Assembly (NCBI RefSeq): GCF_016907655.1
Contig: NZ_JAFBCL010000001.1
Coordinates: 3,444,001 to 3,508,000 of the forward strand
Direction of reading: 5' to 3'
DNA from: Saccharothrix algeriensis
GTDB taxonomy: Bacteria; Actinomycetota; Actinomycetes; Mycobacteriales; Pseudonocardiaceae
DNA: 64,000 nt
Made by a program: the position numbers and the translations under genes. The notes beneath the pieces were generated by a model, which was not told the origin of the DNA, did no database searches, and saw only the letters and a list, made by a program, of their open reading frames with translations. How positions within the stretch are numbered: position 1 is the first letter of the stretch; every line of letters begins with the position of its first letter. Below, in pieces: positions 63,899 to 64,000 of this stretch.

Positions 63899-64000
63899 CG
63901 CCGCCGCTGGCCCTGGTCACCGGCGCGACGGCCGGGTTGGGGGCCGCGTTCGCGCGCCGGCTCGCCGCCGAGGGCGACGACCTGGTGCTGGTCGCCCGCA
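63895..64000 (+). CDS. SDR-family oxidoreductase, 5' part (runs off the window)
   Basis: The visible 35 codons begin [23 protein letters not shown] and continue DDLVLVAR. The TGxxxGxG cofactor motif (here TGATAGLG) is that of classical short-chain dehydrogenases binding NAD(P)H. GTG at 63895 overlaps the previous stop as GTGA. The rest, including the YxxxK site, lies beyond the window. Confidence 0.85.
   Translation, partial: MTPPLALVTGATAGLGAAFARRLAAEGDDLVLVAR

Overview
The window is very GC-rich, gene-dense DNA from an actinomycete. GTG starts and ATGA/GTGA stop-start overlaps are common. Scr1-type regulator/DUF397 pairs, an actinobacterial heat-shock operon with HAIR boxes, a GTP-dependent PEP carboxykinase and a FadE5-type acyl-CoA dehydrogenase all fit Actinomycetota. 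The mix of families suggests Pseudonocardiaceae (Saccharothrix, Actinosynnema or Lentzea relatives), but that is inference from gene content, not a phylogeny.

Left part (1-25.8 kb). After a truncated secreted-type gene comes a small accessory locus (0.7-3.4 kb). It holds one intact Scr1/DUF397 pair, two further DUF397 genes whose partner regulators are decayed, and a decayed copy of a small neighbour gene. The array arose by tandem duplication with later sequence exchange. Then follow a YtrA-type GntR/membrane protein operon with a palindrome at its start, pckG with LacI-like palindromes upstream, a lipoprotein, a DUF3311/monocarboxylate symporter pair, a ROK sugar kinase, a beta-helical membrane protein, a polar amino acid ABC transporter operon (binding protein, permease, ATPase), a GH63-like glycosidase, an M20 peptidase, a three-gene 2-oxoacid dehydrogenase operon (E1alpha, E1beta, E2) and a MerR regulator.

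Middle (25.8-46.4 kb). This part mixes housekeeping genes with mobile-looking accessory genes of visibly lower GC. The accessory genes are an OLD/RecF-like ATPase coupled by ATGA to a TOPRIM-like protein (a candidate anti-phage module, next to what may be a broken gene), a RelE/Phd toxin-antitoxin pair lying between degenerate direct repeats, and a type II restriction-modification pair next to tRNA-Gly(CCC). Between them are TetR, MarR and LuxR regulators, an alpha/beta hydrolase, a thioredoxin-NHL protein, a GroES-like protein, a VanW protein, a DUF1206 protein and a FadE-type dehydrogenase behind a long inverted repeat.

Right part (46.4-64 kb). Genes here are dcd, a CDF transporter, a holin-like protein, an Fe-S oxidoreductase with a membrane b-type domain, an SMR exporter with its TetR regulator, a DUF4097 lipoprotein behind a perfect palindrome, the dnaK-grpE-dnaJ-hspR operon with two HAIR boxes, a flavohemoglobin, two VOC proteins and clpB with its own HAIR box, so the HspR circuit is nearly complete within 10 kb. 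A hypothetical membrane protein and the start of an SDR gene close the window. Convergent gene pairs are repeatedly separated by long perfect hairpins.
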